From Cognatitamlana onchidii (GTDB taxonomy: Bacteria; Bacteroidota; Bacteroidia; Flavobacteriales; Flavobacteriaceae): a DNA stretch of 64,000 nt. Every line of letters starts with the position of its first letter. Position 1 is the stretch's first letter. The stretch is taken from positions 186,001-250,000 of the forward strand of contig NZ_SRWZ01000006.1 of the NCBI RefSeq assembly GCF_004804355.1. Reading direction: 5' to 3'. The notes beneath the pieces were generated by a model that was not told the DNA's origin, made no database searches, and saw nothing but the letters and a program-made list of their open reading frames with translations. The translations under genes were made by a program, and so were the position numbers. Below are positions 45,699 to 55,458 of this stretch, one piece after another.

Positions 45699-46904
45699 TT
45701 GCGTTTTTCATTATATATAGCAAAACGATATTTGCGCTCTAAGAGCTCAAACAATGCTATTAATTTTATTACTTACATTGCTCTAGCTGGTGTTATTTTA
45801 GGTTCTGCTTCTTTATTCATTGTACTCTCCGGTTTTGCTGGACTAAAAGCATTTACCCTTCAGTTTTCAAGTGAGGTTGACCCTGACTTAAAAGCCTATC
45901 CTACTGCCGGAAAATATTTCGAATTGAGCACTAACGACATAGCTAAGCTCAACAAATCTGATGTAATTGCCAATTACTCTAGAACTATTGAAGAACGCGT
46001 TTTTATAGAATCTCAGGGAAAAACCACCCTAGCCACCATAAAAGGGGTTGATGAAAAATTTCAAAGCATTGTACAAATAGATTCTGTTATTGATTATGGC
46101 GGGTGGTTCGATCAAAATTCAAATCAAATTGTAACAGGTTGGGGCATATCAAACAGTTTATCTCTTGGGGTTTTAGATTTTACTAGAACCATAAACATAT
46201 ATGTACCTAAACCAGGCAAAGGACAAATTACCTCAGCGAACAACGCCTTTAACTCGGTTAAAGCACTTAATGTTGGTATCTTTTTTATAAATGAAACCTT
46301 AAATGACGAGTATATTTTTGCTCCGATTGCCTTAGCAAAAAAACTGCTTAACTATAAAAGCAATCAAGTGAGTGCAATAGAATTTAAGTTACAAGACGGT
46401 GTTGACGAAAACGAAGCAAGAGCGCATATTAAAAGTATTCTAGGAGACAGCGTCTTGCTAAAAAATAGAGCCCAACTTAACGACGCACTTTACAAAATGC
46501 TAAACACCGAAAATTTAGCTGTTTACCTTATTTTTACTTTAGTGTTAATTATTGCTTTTTTTAATGTAATAGGCTCGTTAATTATGATGATACTCGATAA
46601 AAAACAGAGTTTAAATACCCTTTTTAATATAGGAGCATCCCTTAAGGATATTAAACACATATTCTTTTACCAAGGCAGCTTAATGAGCGTTATTGGTGGG
46701 TTTATTGGACTTGTATTAGCGTTTATTTTAGTGCTCTTACAAAAGCAGTTTAACTTGGTAATGATTACACCTACCTTACCTTATCCCATTGATATTAAAA
46801 CGGAGAACTTCTTTATTGTATTGATCACGATCTCGGTTTTAGGTGTTGTTGCTTCCAAAATTGCATCCGTACGTATTACCAAAGCCTTGGTAAAAACGCA
46901 ATAA
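45699..46904 (+). CDS. FtsX-like/LolE-type ABC permease
   Basis: 401 residues: one N-terminal helix (about 20-45), a large periplasmic domain, and three C-terminal helices (about 275-295, 325-350, 370-390), the MacB/LolC-E layout. RFSLYIAKRYLRSKSSNNAI is the standard start of lipoprotein-release permeases in this phylum, so I accept the TTG start codon, for which no ATG alternative exists nearby. The partner ATPase (LolD type) is not in view. Lipoprotein release is inferred. Confidence 0.86.
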   Translation: MRFSLYIAKRYLRSKSSNNAINFITYIALAGVILGSASLFIVLSGFAGLKAFTLQFSSEVDPDLKAYPTAGKYFELSTNDIAKLNKSDVIANYSRTIEERVFIESQGKTTLATIKGVDEKFQSIVQIDSVIDYGGWFDQNSNQIVTGWGISNSLSLGVLDFTRTINIYVPKPGKGQITSANNAFNSVKALNVGIFFINETLNDEYIFAPIALAKKLLNYKSNQVSAIEFKLQDGVDENEARAHIKSILGDSVLLKNRAQLNDALYKMLNTENLAVYLIFTLVLIIAFFNVIGSLIMMILDKKQSLNTLFNIGASLKDIKHIFFYQGSLMSVIGGFIGLVLAFILVLLQKQFNLVMITPTLPYPIDIKTENFFIVLITISVLGVVASKIASVRITKALVKTQ

Positions 46905-47051
46905 CCATACTAATACGCCTCTTCTTTTAAGCTTATAACGAATTTGGCTAACCATGCCAAAGTGATAGGATTGGTTAGCTTTTGGCGAGGCGGCATCGAG
47001 CCAAAACTATAATATGCATAGCACGGTGGCTTGCCATTTTCCCAAACCCTA

Positions 47052-48047
47052 CTACTCTGTAAACTGGTACCCTGCAAATTTTTCTAAAACCTCATCGAAA
47101 GTAGAAAAGACATCTTCTGAATGGTCGCTAGTTACCATTTTCATGCGGTACTCTTTAAAATGTGGAATACCTTTAAAGTAGTTGGTATAATGGCGACGGG
47201 TTTCAAAAACCCCAAGGGTTTCCCCTTTCCAATCGATAGACATTTGCAAATGCCTGCGAGCAGCTTCTACACGGGCTTCTAAAGAAATAGGTGGCAAATA
47301 TTCTCCAGTTTCAAAAAAATGCTTTACTTGTTTAAAAAACCAAGGATTTCCAATACTTGCGCGTCCTATCATGGCACCATCTAAACCATAAATATCGCGC
47401 ATTTCTACAGCTTTCTCGGGCGTGTCTACATCGCCATTACCAAATACAGGAATATGCATTCTAGGGTTGTTCTTTACGGCAGCAATGGGTTTCCAATCGG
47501 CATGCCCTTTATACATCTGGGCTCTTGTGCGCCCATGTATTGAAATGGCCTTACAACCTACATCTTGCAAGCGCTCTGCGACCTCTACTATTTTTATAGA
47601 ATCATGATCCCAACCAAGCCGAGTTTTAACTGTAATCGGCAAATTTGTTCGCTTTACCATTTCGGCTGTTAGTTTTTCCATGAGACAGATATCTTTTAAA
47701 ATACCCGCTCCAGCACCTTTACTAACCACTTTTTTTACAGGACAACCAAAATTAATATCGATAATATCTGGGTTAGATTTTTCAACAATATCAATAGTTT
47801 GCAACATACTATCCAGATTAGCCCCAAATATTTGAATACCTACAGGACGCTCTTTTTCATATATATCGAGCTTCATAACACTCTTGGCGGCGTTACGAAT
47901 TAATCCCTCGCTAGACACAAACTCGGTATATACCACATCGGCCCCTTGTTCTTTGCATAACGCACGAAAGGGGGGATCGCTTACATCTTCCATGGGCGCT
48001 AAAAGCAACGGAAAATCTGGAAGTTCTATATTGTCTATTTTTACCAC
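47052..48047 (-). CDS. dusB: tRNA-dihydrouridine synthase
   Basis: 331 residues. LLAPMEDVSDPPFRALCKEQGAD, INFGCPVKKVVSKGAGAG with the catalytic Cys, TVKTRLGWD, ISIHGRTRAQMYKG and FGNGDVDTPE are the FMN barrel motifs in Dus order; a C-terminal helical tRNA-binding domain follows. It reduces uridines in the tRNA D arm. DusB is the usual form in this phylum. Confidence 0.93.
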   Translation of the reverse strand: MVKIDNIELPDFPLLLAPMEDVSDPPFRALCKEQGADVVYTEFVSSEGLIRNAAKSVMKLDIYEKERPVGIQIFGANLDSMLQTIDIVEKSNPDIIDINFGCPVKKVVSKGAGAGILKDICLMEKLTAEMVKRTNLPITVKTRLGWDHDSIKIVEVAERLQDVGCKAISIHGRTRAQMYKGHADWKPIAAVKNNPRMHIPVFGNGDVDTPEKAVEMRDIYGLDGAMIGRASIGNPWFFKQVKHFFETGEYLPPISLEARVEAARRHLQMSIDWKGETLGVFETRRHYTNYFKGIPHFKEYRMKMVTSDHSEDVFSTFDEVLEKFAGYQFTE

Positions 48048-48139
48048 AACATCAAATTTTTGGCAAAATTAGGGTTTTTTATACATATGACTGAATATGA
48101 GTTAAAAACTGATCTTTTTTATTAACCAAACTGCTAAGT

Positions 48140-48517
48140 CTATTTCCTCTTATAAACCCACAACCCATAAAACCCAATTAGAAGTTCGCCTAAAGTTCCC
48201 CATACAAATAGGGCGCTAGGTAAACCATCGACACCCATACTCAATAAACGACCAAGGCCTAAGCCCAACATAAACACCATATTACTCACAAGTGCTATTT
48301 TGTAATATTTAGGCTTACTAACACCCAATATCCAAACGATAGCAAAGCCCAAATATAAGCCCATAATAGCTTTAAAAACATTGTATTGGTTTGGGGTAGT
48401 TATATTTACTTCAAATAAAAGTTCAGGTTGAAAACCGTAAATAAAAGCTATAGGCCCAACGATTAGAGCGGAAATTATTAGGTGGATTTTATTTTTAAAA
48501 TCTTCTTTAGTGCGCAT
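48140..48517 (-). CDS. DUF4345 membrane protein
   Basis: 125 residues from ATG 48517 (MRTKEDFKNKIHL); a TTG nine codons upstream is less likely. Four hydrophobic helices, at about residues 11-30, 50-70, 75-95 and 98-120. The GLYLGFAIVWILG and GLGLGRLLSMGVDG motifs are those of DUF4345. Function unknown. It lies on the opposite strand from lepA, divergent. Confidence 0.8.
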   Translation of the reverse strand: MRTKEDFKNKIHLIISALIVGPIAFIYGFQPELLFEVNITTPNQYNVFKAIMGLYLGFAIVWILGVSKPKYYKIALVSNMVFMLGLGLGRLLSMGVDGLPSALFVWGTLGELLIGFYGLWVYKRK

Positions 48518-48670
48518 CTTGACTTCGGTAATAGCTTTGTCCAAAAGTAAGAAAGATATCTTGCTTTACGATACCACTAAAAGACAGCCTTAAGAAACCT
48601 AAGAAGGCACCTTAATAAACTCAATGAAAACCTATATCTTTGCCAAATCTTTTTAAGAAGATAATCCCAT

Positions 48671-50467
48671 ATGAAACACATTAGAAATTTCTGCATTATT
48701 GCACATATAGATCATGGTAAGAGCACACTTGCAGATCGTTTATTAGATTATACTGGTTCGGTTACTGCGAGAGAGAAGCAAGACCAGTTATTGGATAATA
48801 TGGACTTGGAGCGCGAACGCGGTATCACTATTAAGTCGCACGCCATTCAAATGGACTATGAGTATAATGGTGAAAAATATGTTTTAAACCTGATAGACAC
48901 CCCTGGTCATGTAGATTTCTCTTATGAAGTTTCTCGATCCATAGCAGCCTGCGAAGGCGCTTTACTTATTGTAGATGCTGCACAAAGTATTCAGGCGCAG
49001 ACTATTTCTAATTTATACTTGGCTTTAGAAAATGACTTAGAGATTATTCCTGTTCTTAATAAAGTGGATTTACCAAGTGCCAACCCAGAAGAAGTAACCG
49101 ACGACATTGTAGATTTATTAGGTTGCGATCCAGAAGAAGTGATTCATGCCAGTGGAAAAACGGGTTTCGGTGTTGATAATATTTTGGCCGCTATTATAGA
49201 TCGTATACCTGCACCAAAAGGCGATCCAAAAGCGCCTTTACAAGCGCTTATTTTCGATTCTGTTTACAACACATTTCGTGGTATTGAAACCTACTTCAGA
49301 GTTTTTAATGGCGAAATTAAAAAAGGACAACACATTAAGTTTGTGGCAACAGGCAAAGATTATTACGCCGATGAGATTGGAACTTTAAAACTAACTCAAA
49401 TCGCGAAACAAACTGTAAAGGCTGGCGATGTGGGCTACCTAATTACAGGAATTAAAACAGCTAAAGAGGTAAAAGTAGGCGATACTATTACGGATTTTGC
49501 TAAACCAACAACCAATATTGTTGAAGGGTTTGAAGATGTAAAACCTATGGTATTCGCGGGTATTTACCCCGTGGATACGGAAGATTATGAGGATTTAAGA
49601 GCCTCCATGGAAAAACTACAATTAAATGATGCGTCTTTGGTGTTTCAACCAGAAAGCTCTGCGGCCTTAGGGTTTGGATTCCGTTGTGGATTTTTAGGAA
49701 TGCTTCATATGGAAATCATCCAAGAACGCTTGGAACGTGAATTTGACATGACGGTGATTACCACAGTTCCCAACGTGTCTTACCATGCGTATACGAATAA
49801 AAATCCAGATGAAGTTATTATAGTTAACAACCCATCAGACTTACCAGATCCATCAACCTTAAACCGTGTTGAAGAACCCTACATAAAAGCCACTATTATT
49901 ACCAAAGCTGATTTTGTAGGTAATGTGATGTCGCTTTGTATTGAAAAACGCGGCATCATTACAAACCAAACCTACTTAACCACAGAGCGTGTTGAGTTAA
50001 TTTTTGAAATGCCTTTGGCTGAAATTGTATTTGATTTTTACGATCGTTTAAAAACAGTTTCTAAAGGCTACGCATCTTTTGATTATCATCCCATGGGCAT
50101 GAAATCATCCAAACTTGTGCGTTTAGACATTCTATTAAACGCACAGCCAGTCGATGCACTTTCTGCCTTAATTCATGCCGACAACGCGCAAACCATTGGG
50201 CGTAAAATGTGTGAAAAACTCAAAGAGCTCATTCCACGTCAGCAGTTTGATATTCCCGTACAGGCCGCCATTGGTGCGAAAATTATTTCTAGAGAGACTA
50301 TCAAGGCCCTTAGAAAAGATGTGACTGCAAAATGTTATGGTGGCGATATTTCTAGAAAACGTAAGCTGCTAGAGAAACAGAAAAAAGGAAAAAAACGCAT
50401 GCGCCAAGTAGGAAATGTAGAAATTCCGCAACAAGCGTTTATGGCCGTTTTAAAACTAAACGATTAA
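48671..50467 (+). CDS. lepA: Elongation factor 4 (LepA)
   Basis: 598 residues, exact family size. G1 [23 protein letters not shown] GTPase motifs, then domains II, III, V and the LepA-specific C-terminal domain with [20 protein letters not shown] and a [10 protein letters not shown] end. A ribosomal GTPase that acts on stalled or mistranslocated ribosomes and in initiation. Confidence 0.96.
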   Translation: MKHIRNFCIIAHIDHGKSTLADRLLDYTGSVTAREKQDQLLDNMDLERERGITIKSHAIQMDYEYNGEKYVLNLIDTPGHVDFSYEVSRSIAACEGALLIVDAAQSIQAQTISNLYLALENDLEIIPVLNKVDLPSANPEEVTDDIVDLLGCDPEEVIHASGKTGFGVDNILAAIIDRIPAPKGDPKAPLQALIFDSVYNTFRGIETYFRVFNGEIKKGQHIKFVATGKDYYADEIGTLKLTQIAKQTVKAGDVGYLITGIKTAKEVKVGDTITDFAKPTTNIVEGFEDVKPMVFAGIYPVDTEDYEDLRASMEKLQLNDASLVFQPESSAALGFGFRCGFLGMLHMEIIQERLEREFDMTVITTVPNVSYHAYTNKNPDEVIIVNNPSDLPDPSTLNRVEEPYIKATIITKADFVGNVMSLCIEKRGIITNQTYLTTERVELIFEMPLAEIVFDFYDRLKTVSKGYASFDYHPMGMKSSKLVRLDILLNAQPVDALSALIHADNAQTIGRKMCEKLKELIPRQQFDIPVQAAIGAKIISRETIKALRKDVTAKCYGGDISRKRKLLEKQKKGKKRMRQVGNVEIPQQAFMAVLKLND

Positions 50468-50485
50468 TATTTTTAGTATCTTTCT

Positions 50486-50510
50486 CTTCATGTAGATTGT
50501 TTACATGAAG
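50486..50510. promoter_or_regulatory. Inverted repeat covering the response-regulator start codon
   Basis: CTTCATGTA (50486-50494), seven-base centre, TACATGAAG (50502-50510): a perfect 9-bp inverted repeat. The right arm contains the start ATG (50505). As RNA it would form a hairpin hiding the start; as DNA it could be an operator. No T-run follows, so it is not a lepA terminator. Confidence 0.55.
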
Positions 50511-51140
50511 AACCCTATTAAAAAGATTCTTATCTGTGAAGACCATCAAATAGTTATTGATGGCCTGTCTTCTATATTTAATACTCAAAAGGACTACAAA
50601 ATTGTAGGCTACATTACTGATGGCAATAATGTTCTATCTGCTATTGCCGAACATCATCCAGACGCCTTACTGCTTGATCTAAACCTTCCGAATAAAAATG
50701 GAATAGACATCTTAAAAGAAGTAAATCCGTTATTCCCACACATTAAGGTTATTATTCTAACTATGTACAATAAAGAGAGTATTGTAAAAAAAGTAAAACA
50801 ATATGGTGCAAATGGTTTTTTAATTAAAAACTGTTCCTCTCAAGATTTACTTAGCGCCTTGGATAGCGTCTTTGAATCAACTCGATTTTTCCTAGGTAAA
50901 GACGTTAAATGCATTACTACAGAAACAGATGGTTTCACAGAAAAAATAAGTATTACCCTTAGAGAAAAAGAAATCATTTCAGAACTTATAGCTGGTAAAA
51001 ACGTGCCTCAAATAGCCAAAACTTTGTTTATAAGTCCGCATACTGTTGAAACACACAAAAAAAATATTTTTAAAAAACTTAATATTCACAATAGCATTGA
51101 CTTGGTAAATCTAGTAAATGAAAAAAAGTTGTTATCATAA
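50505..51140 (+). CDS. LuxR/NarL-family response regulator
   Basis: 211 residues. Receiver domain with acidic pair ED at 11-12, phospho-acceptor Asp58 in LLLDLNLP, Thr of ILTMYN and the Lys of FLIKNCS. The C-terminal GerE HTH has ITLREKEIISELIAGK, then KTLFISPHTVETHKKNIFKKL (landmark from about 165). It is activated by the overlapping histidine kinase gene. Its start codon lies in a perfect inverted repeat. The probable target site lies upstream of the T9SS cargo gene. Confidence 0.93.
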   Translation: MKNPIKKILICEDHQIVIDGLSSIFNTQKDYKIVGYITDGNNVLSAIAEHHPDALLLDLNLPNKNGIDILKEVNPLFPHIKVIILTMYNKESIVKKVKQYGANGFLIKNCSSQDLLSALDSVFESTRFFLGKDVKCITTETDGFTEKISITLREKEIISELIAGKNVPQIAKTLFISPHTVETHKKNIFKKLNIHNSIDLVNLVNEKKLLS

Positions 51141-52941
51141 ATGCTGTATTGTTGTTGTGCTATTCATAGCAATAGTTGTATCTCCTGCTAACGCACAGCT
51201 TGACACCCTTTTTATTGATTCTAGTTTCTCATCTACCAACCTTAAACCCTTTTCAAGTATAAACAGTAATTTAGAAAATAACCAGGCAGACAAAAGAAGC
51301 TTTTTCTATTTTAGTTTTAACAATACTTTTAATACAGTTGACTTTACTATTACCAATACATCCAATAAATCACAAGTACTACTTTTAGAACTTTCTAATA
51401 TTTTTATCAAAGAAATAGATTTAAGAAAAAAAGATGACCATAGCTTTTCTCTTCTTTTTAGAACAGGAACAGACTATTTTATAGGAACAAAGCCTACTGT
51501 TCATAGACTATATTCATTCCCATTATCATTAAAGCCTATGGAAACAAGCAGTTTTCAGTTAAAACTAAAAAAAGAAGCTGGAAAACCCTTAGTTACAACC
51601 GCTTATCTTAAAAGTGAAAATGTCTTTAACAGACGTAGTTTTGTGCAACAAATACTAATCGGTTCATATTATGGAATTAGCCTACTTTCTGTCCTTTTTA
51701 GTCTTTTGATTTTTTATTTTTTAAGAAAGAGTACTTATTTAATATATGCCACTTATATTATTTTTTTGGGGCTATTTATAAGCTCTTACATAGGTGTGTT
51801 TTCTCAAATATTTTTACCTGAAAATACAAAGATTAATAAGTACACACACTATGTGCTTTTTAGTGAGATATCACTAGTTCTCTTTGCTTTATTCTCTCAA
51901 AAAATTTTAGAAGCTCAAACTTATATGCCAAGATTAAAACGAACCATTGAAATTTTGTTAACTATTCTAATCTTGTTAAGACTTTCTCTGCATTTCTTTT
52001 TTAACCAAATTTTCGAAAATGCAGTGTCCTTTTTTATGAACATATGGTATGGTATTTTTTTAATATTAATCATACTAATCATTATAGAAATTGCTGTGTT
52101 TTTTAAAAGAAACAACAAGCGGACGTCCTTGTTTGCTCTAGCATATGCCTTTATGATTTTTGGAACTTTTGCCAGTATTCTTTACCACAGCTATGGCTTA
52201 GTAAATACTTACTTTTATGACTTACCATTACTGTTTTATTCTTCCTTTTTAGAAATACTGTTCTTAACCTTTACCATTGTTTTCATGGTGAAGGACATTT
52301 ATGATGAACGCAATTTGTTATCCAAAAAAATAGTCATTCAAGAAAAGAAAAACTTAACTGCGTTTATAAAGGGAGAAGATCAAGAACGTCGCAGAATTAG
52401 TAAGGAATTACACGATAACATTGGCAGCCAACTAAGTTACCTTAAGCGTTTTGTTTCAGATACTTTTAAAAATGAGCAAATAGCACAAACTATTGATACT
52501 ATTTGTAACGATGTTCGAAACCTCTCTCATGACATCTCTCCTTCCGATTTAAATATTATAGGATTCGAAAATGCTGTTAAAGATTTAGCATCAAATATTT
52601 CAAAACAAACCTCCATTCAGGTTGATTTTAATAGTTACCATTGCCCTGAAACCTTAAACCACGATTCTTCTACACAGCTATATAGAGTTATACAAGAAGC
52701 CTTTTCCAATATTTTAAAGCATGCTGATGCCAATCATATTGAAATACAACTAGTAGGACATGACAATGCGCTTGTTATTAATATTGAAGACAATGGAAAA
52801 GGTTTTAATCCTATTACTAAAGAAGCGGGTATAGGTTTAAAAAACATGAATTCAAGAATGGAACAAATAGGAGGATCTCTTACAATAGACTCCAGAATAA
52901 ATCAAGGTACTTCTATCCTTATTTCATTACCATTACCATAA
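51118..52941 (+). CDS. Sensor histidine kinase, 7TMR-DISM type
   Basis: 607 residues. Signal peptide (first 27 residues, ending SPANAQ), an extracellular DISMED2-like beta domain (about 30-175), seven membrane helices (about 180-390), a short coiled coil, then HisKA_3 with phospho-acceptor His432 in RRRISKELHDNIGSQL, and HATPase with IEDNGKGFN and GIGLKNMNSRM. The DISM domain is thought to bind carbohydrates or related ligands. The gene overlaps the regulator by 23 bases, so the two are translationally coupled. In this order the kinase follows the regulator. Confidence 0.92.
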   Translation: MKKSCYHKCCIVVVLFIAIVVSPANAQLDTLFIDSSFSSTNLKPFSSINSNLENNQADKRSFFYFSFNNTFNTVDFTITNTSNKSQVLLLELSNIFIKEIDLRKKDDHSFSLLFRTGTDYFIGTKPTVHRLYSFPLSLKPMETSSFQLKLKKEAGKPLVTTAYLKSENVFNRRSFVQQILIGSYYGISLLSVLFSLLIFYFLRKSTYLIYATYIIFLGLFISSYIGVFSQIFLPENTKINKYTHYVLFSEISLVLFALFSQKILEAQTYMPRLKRTIEILLTILILLRLSLHFFFNQIFENAVSFFMNIWYGIFLILIILIIIEIAVFFKRNNKRTSLFALAYAFMIFGTFASILYHSYGLVNTYFYDLPLLFYSSFLEILFLTFTIVFMVKDIYDERNLLSKKIVIQEKKNLTAFIKGEDQERRRISKELHDNIGSQLSYLKRFVSDTFKNEQIAQTIDTICNDVRNLSHDISPSDLNIIGFENAVKDLASNISKQTSIQVDFNSYHCPETLNHDSSTQLYRVIQEAFSNILKHADANHIEIQLVGHDNALVINIEDNGKGFNPITKEAGIGLKNMNSRMEQIGGSLTIDSRINQGTSILISLPLP

Positions 52942-52945
52942 AATT

Positions 52946-52961
52946 TACCGGAGTTCCGGTA
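52946..52961. promoter_or_regulatory. 7-2-7 palindrome, probable NarL-type binding site
   Basis: TACCGGA-GT-TCCGGTA: perfect 7-bp arms with a two-base centre, beginning TAC and ending GTA. NarL/FixJ regulators bind paired heptamers in just this inverted 7-2-7 layout. It lies five bases after the kinase stop and about 58 bases before the T9SS cargo start. Confidence 0.6.
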
Positions 52962-53019
52962 TTGATTCACAGCTCATCTTTCATGTAGTTTTACCATAAT
53001 CAATTTAAAACTATATATC

Positions 53020-55458
53020 ATGAAAACACAACTCCTTTTTTTAAGCTGTTTTGCCTTTTGCGCTACTATTTTAGCACAACAAAACATATGGACAGGCACA
53101 GTAGACGATAAATGGTCTAACAAAGAAAACTGGACTGGAGAAGTTCCAGCAGCATCAGATGATGTTTTAATTCCTTCTGGGTTTACCGTAACCATCGATA
53201 CACCAGTAAATATCTTGTCTATTGAAGTTCAAGGGAATTCTGTACTTAACGTTACAGAATCATTAATCATTGCAAACCCTTCTGAGTTTGAAGATAACGT
53301 TGTTGTCAATTGGTCTGGTGGTGATTTAAGTGGTGGTGGTATCTTACTTAATAGTGGCACAATTAATATGTCTTTTCCTTCCTTTGATCTTTCAGGCTCC
53401 ACATCACTAAACAATCCTGGCACTATTAATTTAGTTGCTGGCGGTGTAATATTTATAAATCCAAATAGCGTTATTAATAATTCAGGCACAGGAATTATTG
53501 ATTTCAAAGCAAACGGAACAGCCATTACCAAAGCTGGTGGTGCACCAAACTCCTTAATCAATGATGGCTTGATAAAAACATCATTTCCAAATGACTCCGA
53601 CAGTGCCTCTATAGCTGCCGCACTTATTAATAGAGATGGGGTGCTACAAGTTGAAAAAGGAAGTCTAAATTTAAATAATACTTTGGTAAACCTAGAAGGA
53701 GCAACCTTTAATATATCCAATGGAGCAGCTCTAAATTTAAATAGTCCAATGACCGTTTCTGGAACTCTAAAAGGTAACGTTCTTGGAAACTTAAATTGGA
53801 ACGATGATATGTCTGTGGCAGGAACCGCTATTTTTAATTTTTCAGGAAATAACGCCATTAACTGGATGTCGGGCGATTTAACAGGTGGAGGGGTGCTCAC
53901 AAATAATACTATTATTAATAGAAATAGTGGCGGAAACACAGCTATTACAGGAAGTACGACCCTAGACAACAATAACGAAATCTGGCTCTCAGGGGGAGGC
54001 GACATTCTTATTGGAGCAGACTGCACCCTTAATAATAATATGTCAAGCATTATTGATTTTAGAAGTGATAACGGAAACATATCATCTCTAGGGTTTGTAG
54101 ATGACACAAGAGTTTTAAATAATTTAGGGCTAATAAAAGTAAACCTACCTGATATAGCTAACCAAGGGCTAATAGGCATTAAACTAAATAACAATAATGG
54201 AACTATTGAGGTCAATAAAGGAGGTCTTCTATTAGCTTATGAAGGGATAACCTTAACAAACGGTTCTTATAATATTGGATCTACGGGCAACCTCGGATGG
54301 GTTCAACCAATAACCATTTCAGGAAATTTATCTGGCAGTTTACAAGGTAACCTCCTTTGGGAAGCAGACCTCTTGGTTCCCTCTTCTGCATCATTTAATT
54401 TTACAGGAACTGGAGCCATAAATTGGAATAAGGGCCATTTAGAAGGTGGGGGTGTACTTAACAACGAGCATCTCATCATAAAATCTTCAGGAGGAACAAA
54501 ACGTATAAATAGTGGTTCAACGCTTAATAATAATGGTGAAATTAGACAAACCGTAGGGGGAGCTATACTAATAGCTACAAATTCTGTTCTAAACAATAAC
54601 GTAAATGGTGTGATAGATTTACAAGCATCAACAGCCGGTTTTGGATCAACAGGAAGTGCTCCAAATACCATAAATAACTTTGGAATAATAAAAGGCAACG
54701 CCTCAACAGGAAGCGCTTCATTAGCAGTAGACGTTATAAATAATGGCACCATTGAAATTCTACAAAACACGCTTACCTTTTCAAAAAAACTAACGAATGA
54801 AAACACTGGTACAATAAAAGGTATTTCTACAATTAATGTACCCTCTTCTCCAGACTTTACCAACAAAGGCACATTTGCTCCTGGAGCCTCACCAGGAGTA
54901 TTAAATGTAACAGGCAATTATACCTCAACCCCATCTAACATTCTAGACATTGAACTAAACGGACCAAACCAAGGCTCTCAATATGATCTCTTAGCCATTA
55001 ATGGCAATGCATCTTTCGACGGGTCACTTCAAATATCTTTAAATTTCGAGCCCGCATTGAACGATGAGTTTATTGTAGCAACAACCTCTGGAACCATTTC
55101 TAATTGTAACCTACCAGCATCTCAAACAGTTAACTATAATGGATTTCAATATGAATTTAACATTACTTGCAGAAATAATGACGAGTTAGTTTTAACGCTC
55201 TCTAAAAAGACCTTGGGTATAGACCTCTTAAAGAATGATATTTCTAAAGTAAAACTATACCCTAACCCAGCAAAGTATAGTATCACTTTTTCAGATAATC
55301 GCATAATAAAAATCAGAATTTTTGATGCAAACGGAAGGCAAGTATTAAGCACACAGGGACTTCGTGCTTCGGTTAAAAATCTATCCAAAGGCATTTATTT
55401 TGTTCAAGGTATAACGGCTGATAATATTACTGTGGTAAAAAAACTTATTAAAATATAA
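53020..55458 (+). CDS. Secreted repeat protein with T9SS type A sorting domain
   Basis: 812 residues. Signal peptide MKTQLLFLSCFAFCATILAQ, an N-terminal segment with WTGTVDDKWSNKENWTG typical of flavobacterial surface proteins, then three long repeats of about 185 residues starting near residues 96, 279 and 466. Each opens with NW-x3-DLxGGGxL-type sequence and contains LNNxGxI and GxIDF/L steps: an Asn/Gly-rich beta-helix. The C-terminal 75 residues (KLYPNPAKYSITF to GIYFVQG and VVKKLIKI) are a type IX secretion signal. It is probably displayed on or released from the surface as an adhesin or polysaccharide-binding protein. No catalytic motif was seen. The adjacent two-component pair probably controls it. 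Confidence 0.87.
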   Translation: MKTQLLFLSCFAFCATILAQQNIWTGTVDDKWSNKENWTGEVPAASDDVLIPSGFTVTIDTPVNILSIEVQGNSVLNVTESLIIANPSEFEDNVVVNWSGGDLSGGGILLNSGTINMSFPSFDLSGSTSLNNPGTINLVAGGVIFINPNSVINNSGTGIIDFKANGTAITKAGGAPNSLINDGLIKTSFPNDSDSASIAAALINRDGVLQVEKGSLNLNNTLVNLEGATFNISNGAALNLNSPMTVSGTLKGNVLGNLNWNDDMSVAGTAIFNFSGNNAINWMSGDLTGGGVLTNNTIINRNSGGNTAITGSTTLDNNNEIWLSGGGDILIGADCTLNNNMSSIIDFRSDNGNISSLGFVDDTRVLNNLGLIKVNLPDIANQGLIGIKLNNNNGTIEVNKGGLLLAYEGITLTNGSYNIGSTGNLGWVQPITISGNLSGSLQGNLLWEADLLVPSSASFNFTGTGAINWNKGHLEGGGVLNNEHLIIKSSGGTKRINSGSTLNNNGEIRQTVGGAILIATNSVLNNNVNGVIDLQASTAGFGSTGSAPNTINNFGIIKGNASTGSASLAVDVINNGTIEILQNTLTFSKKLTNENTGTIKGISTINVPSSPDFTNKGTFAPGASPGVLNVTGNYTSTPSNILDIELNGPNQGSQYDLLAINGNASFDGSLQISLNFEPALNDEFIVATTSGTISNCNLPASQTVNYNGFQYEFNITCRNNDELVLTLSKKTLGIDLLKNDISKVKLYPNPAKYSITFSDNRIIKIRIFDANGRQVLSTQGLRASVKNLSKGIYFVQGITADNITVVKKLIKI

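Noticed and set aside
46947-46980. Hairpin GCTAACC/GGTTAGC with four T's after the FtsX-type gene
   Set aside because: The loop is 19 bases and the stem only seven, with a short T-run; too weak to call a terminator.
53229-54215. 328-residue hydrophobic frame on the minus strand
   Set aside because: Antisense of the Asn/Gly-rich repeats in the T9SS cargo gene; the sense frame has a signal peptide and sorting domain, the antisense has neither homology nor context. The same holds for 54303-54917.
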